Below are positions 6,753-9,021 of a DNA stretch of 9,021 nucleotides, in pieces. Source of the stretch: JBCDIQ01 sp039024295 (GTDB taxonomy: Bacteria; Bacteroidota; Bacteroidia; J057). Below the pieces are notes generated by a model. It had not been told where the DNA came from, ran no database searches, and worked only from the letters and a program-made list of their open reading frames with translations. The stretch spans positions 1 to 9,021 of the forward strand of contig JBCDIQ010000238.1 in assembly GCA_039024295.1 (NCBI GenBank), in the 5' to 3' direction. The translations under genes were made by a program, and so were the position numbers. Within the stretch, counting starts at the first letter, position 1. Each line of letters opens with the position of its first letter.

Positions 6753-7703
6753 TCATTCCCGAATCACCTTCACCACTTCCCGCCTATTCCCCTGGACAAT
6801 CTCTACCATATAAAGGCCTGGAGTGAAATGGTCTAAGCCAATTTGAGCATCGTGGCCTAGCGACTCAGTCTGATAGAGCATTTTCCCAAAAGCGTCAAAT
6901 AACCGTACCTGAAATGGGCCGTTTTCTGCTGATTGGGCAATGACCACTTTTGAGGTGGCAGGATTCGGGTAAACATCAAAGGTAGTCATAAGAGATTGGT
7001 CCTCTAGATCTACAAACCCTCGGCAGGGAAAGGAAAACTTCAATACCGTATCTACAAATATCAAATTCCCGTTTTGAAAAATTCGGGTTACTTGCTGTTC
7101 CTGCTCACAGTGATCTCCTATACAACTCAAAGAGTAGAAGGGATGGATATTAGAGCCAATTCCCTCAATCCACTGCATGCTGGACAAAATAGTTGGCACA
7201 CTGGGGTAGGGGGCAAATTGCATGTTGAGGGTTTGTCGGGGGGTCCTTTCATATATGACCCTGTTTTGACTGATTTTTCGGAAAGTTGTGCTTCCGCCCG
7301 GATAGTTCAGCTTGCATCGGAGTTCAGTGGTATCCGGTACAGCAAAATCATACATCAGCCCTTCAGGTTCTGAGCAGTCCACCGAGTCCACCCATTGGTT
7401 ATTTACCCGGAATATTTTCACTGGACGAACCATGACCGAGTCGCCTTGCAAACGGTAATATCCGATTAACTGACAGTTTTGTTCCTCCTGATCACAATCC
7501 CAAACCTCTATGTAATCATGGGTGCAAAGCGCAACTTCCTTTCCGGTTTTGATGAGGTTTCGTTCACAATAGCCTCCCCAGAAATTCCAGGTGACAACTT
7601 CCCATTTTTGTACATCAGATGGCCCGGGAAATGGAGTTTGAGCTGAGGTGTAGTTGTTTATTATTAGGATAAATAGAGAAGCAATTAGGGTAAATCTTTT
7701 CAT
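6753..7703 (-). CDS. Cysteine-rich secreted protein with T9SS sorting domain, function unknown
   Basis: A 316-aa protein whose main domain I do not recognise. It has a signal peptide (MKRFTLIASLFILII, cleavage near TSA-Q, residue 21). A middle region follows (about 22-230) with nine cysteines at 46, 60, 70, 77, 110, 130, 194, 199 and 227 and many aromatic residues, including WNFWGGYC at 39-46. The C-terminal T9SS type A sorting domain (about 236-316) has VYPNPATSKVVI, LFDAFGKMLYQ, PGLYMVEI and a basic end, REVVKVIRE. The layout fits an exported, possibly disulfide-bonded beta-rich protein. An odd number of cysteines means at least one is unpaired. It is read in the same direction as the ATPase gene downstream (about 140 bp away) and ypdA upstream (178 bp away); these gaps suggest separate transcripts. 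The export call is firm; the function is unknown. Confidence 0.85.
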   Translation of the reverse strand: MKRFTLIASLFILIINNYTSAQTPFPGPSDVQKWEVVTWNFWGGYCERNLIKTGKEVALCTHDYIEVWDCDQEEQNCQLIGYYRLQGDSVMVRPVKIFRVNNQWVDSVDCSEPEGLMYDFAVPDTTELRCKLNYPGGSTTFRKISQNRVIYERTPRQTLNMQFAPYPSVPTILSSMQWIEGIGSNIHPFYSLSCIGDHCEQEQQVTRIFQNGNLIFVDTVLKFSFPCRGFVDLEDQSLMTTFDVYPNPATSKVVIAQSAENGPFQVRLFDAFGKMLYQTESLGHDAQIGLDHFTPGLYMVEIVQGNRREVVKVIRE

Positions 7704-7881
7704 GGGGAGATATATTTAGTTTTTGTCATATGTAAAGACAAACGATGATGCGAATAGGGTAAGCTGCCGAGCAATTCCAGAGAGTAGCCACCTGTTACTT
7801 GCCTTAATACATACCTATAACGAAGTCCAGCCAATGGGAAGTTGGCCCGGTAAAATCAACCTATGGCAAGAAATACGTGCG
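7704..7881. other. Intergenic region between ypdA and the 6753 gene
   Basis: These 178 bp hold no convincing gene. On its left side, 21 bp before the leftward 6753-7703 gene, is TGTCATATGTA (7724-7734), the same 11-mer found at 2166-2176 between icd and the serine hydrolase. A weak 5-bp inverted pair (GCCAA 7830-7834, TTGGC 7842-7846) lies downstream of ypdA but lacks a T run on either strand. I see no clear ypdA terminator. The promoter of the 6753-7703 gene must be here, but no good consensus match is visible. Confidence 0.4.
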
Positions 7882-8847
7882 TTAAGCAGATAATTGAGCG
7901 GCAAAATGCTTCACCACCCGTTCTGCGTGCCAGATAGAATTTTCAATGTACCATTTACTGGTTTGTTTGCCTCCGCAAACAGTTCCGGCCAGATAAACCC
8001 CCTGCCTCCGGGTTTCAAAGGTGTTTTCATCCCGTTCAGGAATCATGGCCTCATCGGTGGAGCAGGCCACCCCTAGCTGTCCAAGCCATTCAAAATTGGG
8101 ATGGTACCCCGTCATGGCCAACACAAAATGATTGGGGAGCACCTTGGATCCTTCCGGCGTCCGAATGGTCACGGTTTCCGGATCAATTTGCTCAACTTCG
8201 CTCTCAAAGTAGGCGGTGATGCTGCCTTCCTTGATCCGGTTTTCAATATCGGGACGTATCCAGTACTTCACCCTTGGACTGATTTCGCTGCCTCTTACTA
8301 CTAGGGTTACCTCTGCTCCTTTTCGCCAGGTTTCAAGAGCTGCATCAATGGCTGAGTTGGCTGCGCCTACCACCAGCACCTGCTGCCCAATGTAAGGATG
8401 TGGGTCATCATAAAAGTGTTTTACCTTGGGTAGGTCTTCACCGGGAACCCCCATCATGTTAGGTAAATCGTAAAATCCTGTGGCGATAATCACGCCCTTT
8501 GTCTGGTAGGTTCCTTTGCTGGAAGCGACGGTGTAGGCAGGAAATTCTCCTTTCAGCCCCTGAACCTCCTCGTAAAGTCGGAGGGGTAAATTCCATTTTT
8601 TTGCCACCCTTCGATAGTACTCGAGTGCTTCCTGACGGGTAGGGCGGGGGAGGTGCGACACAAAAGGGACCCCACCGATTTCGATCTTCTCAGAGGTAGA
8701 AAAGAAGGTCATGTTGGTGGGATAGTGGTACAAAGCATTTACCAATGTGCCCCTTTCCAGGATGGTAAACTCCAGATTCGCTTGCTTGGCAGCTATGCCA
8801 CAAGCCAGTCCAATGGGCCCTGCACCGATAATTACGAGGTCTAGCAT
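7882..8847 (-). CDS. ypdA: YpdA/Bdr-family flavin disulfide reductase
   Basis: Predicted cytosolic NADPH- and FAD-dependent reductase of 321 aa. In B. subtilis and S. aureus the family reduces bacillithiol disulfide, keeping the thiol pool reduced. FAD is bound by the N-terminal Rossmann motif GAGPIG (8-13). Family hallmarks follow: YHYPTNMTFFSTSEKIEIG (40-58) and ATGFYDLPNMMGVPGEDLPKV (about 122-142). The second nucleotide-binding site is VVGAANSAIDAA (159-170), then MTGYHPNFEWL (245-255) and the FAD-end motif YLAGTVCGG (285-293). Length and start match the family. The residue aligned with S. aureus Cys14 (GGGPCG) is Ile12, and the nearest cysteine is C16; others are C262 and C291. The bacillithiol role is inferred from the family, as no bsh gene is in view. 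The start is about 50 bp from a possible divergent gene at the right edge. Confidence 0.9.
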   Translation of the reverse strand: MLDLVIIGAGPIGLACGIAAKQANLEFTILERGTLVNALYHYPTNMTFFSTSEKIEIGGVPFVSHLPRPTRQEALEYYRRVAKKWNLPLRLYEEVQGLKGEFPAYTVASSKGTYQTKGVIIATGFYDLPNMMGVPGEDLPKVKHFYDDPHPYIGQQVLVVGAANSAIDAALETWRKGAEVTLVVRGSEISPRVKYWIRPDIENRIKEGSITAYFESEVEQIDPETVTIRTPEGSKVLPNHFVLAMTGYHPNFEWLGQLGVACSTDEAMIPERDENTFETRRQGVYLAGTVCGGKQTSKWYIENSIWHAERVVKHFAAQLSA

Positions 8848-8869
8848 GTTAATTAAGGTAGAAAATTAG

Positions 8870-9021
8870 ATCAATTCTGAATCAGATGAGGATGTTTTGG
8901 CGCTGATCGATCGTGATGTTGAACGTACGTTTGTTGACTTAGAAGAGCGAGTTCGGAAAACAGACCGTATTGTGAAAGAACGAGTGGGAGATGCTATTTC
9001 GAAAGATACAGACCGCGATGG
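8870..9021 (+). CDS. Possible partial gene, coiled-coil coding frame lacking ATG
   Basis: From the in-frame stop TAG at 8867-8869 to the window end one plus-strand frame stays open and looks coding. It gives a highly charged peptide that includes ALIDRDVERTFVDLEERV and TDRIVKERVGDAIS. Hydrophobic residues fall at alternating 3 and 4 residue steps (V, F, L, V, T, V and so on), a clear coiled-coil heptad. There is no in-frame ATG. The best start is TTG at 8897, with GAGG at 8888-8891 five bases before it. Otherwise this is a 5'-truncated or frameshifted gene remnant. The gene, if real, runs out of the window and diverges from ypdA with about 50 bp between starts. The minus strand is also open here (stop TAA at 8866-8868), but that reading is a featureless Ser/Arg/Thr-rich sequence, as expected of a shadow. 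No family recognised. Confidence 0.4.
   Translation, partial: MNSESDEDVLALIDRDVERTFVDLEERVRKTDRIVKERVGDAISKDTDRD

Noticed and set aside
7074..7373. 99-aa plus-strand frame opposite the cysteine-rich T9SS gene
   Set aside because: It is contained within the opposite gene, and that gene has a full signal peptide and sorting domain.
7830..7846. Weak hairpin (GCCAA/TTGGC) as a ypdA terminator
   Set aside because: Only 5 bp with a 7-base loop and no T run on either strand.
8866..9021. Minus-strand gene ending at 8866 just upstream of ypdA
   Set aside because: The frame is open, but its peptide is Ser/Arg/Thr-rich without hydrophobic pattern, while the opposite strand gives an ordered heptad helix; kept only as an alternative.

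Overview
The window looks like chromosomal DNA from a member of the Bacteroidota. Three predicted secreted proteins end in type IX secretion (T9SS) type A sorting domains, a machinery confined to this phylum. Shine-Dalgarno sites are mostly absent, and the YpdA-type flavoprotein resembles Bacteroidota forms as I remember them. A Saprospiria-like or related environmental lineage is possible, but the sequence alone does not settle it.

Layout from left to right. Positions 2-615 hold the trailer end of a CRISPR array: nine identical 29-nt repeats, one decayed terminal repeat and nine unique 35-37 nt spacers. It reads rightward and its leader lies outside the window; no cas gene is present here. 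At 629-652 is a rho-independent terminator for the leftward icd gene (741-2078), an NADP-type isocitrate dehydrogenase of the TCA cycle. A 226-bp divergent intergenic region follows. A rightward gene pair comes next (2305-4134 and 4162-5460, 27 bp apart): a T9SS-exported serine hydrolase of the beta-lactamase/PBP-like family, then a T9SS-exported choice-of-anchor B protein that reads as a seven-bladed propeller. The second gene overlaps by 11 bp, tail to tail, with a leftward AAA ATPase/DUF4143 gene (5450-6610). Upstream of that ATPase lie two striking inverted repeats. Next are a leftward cysteine-rich T9SS-sorted protein of unknown function (6753-7703) and a leftward YpdA-family flavin disulfide reductase (7882-8847). 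The right edge (about 8870-9021) carries a coding-like, coiled-coil-forming reading frame on the plus strand with no ATG start.

Functionally this is a mixed neighbourhood: two core-type enzymes (icd, ypdA), a block of exported cell-surface or secreted proteins, one accessory ATPase and adaptive immunity memory. The 2305/4162 pair probably forms an operon whose products are both exported. The other genes have no evident functional link to each other. The points most worth a second look are the array edge, with a strong T bias at the first spacer base; the inverted repeats before the ATPase; the histidine-marked propeller; the YpdA homologue with Ile where the Cys14-type residue is expected; and the start-less coding frame at the right edge. 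I see no convincing wholly new multi-gene system in the window.
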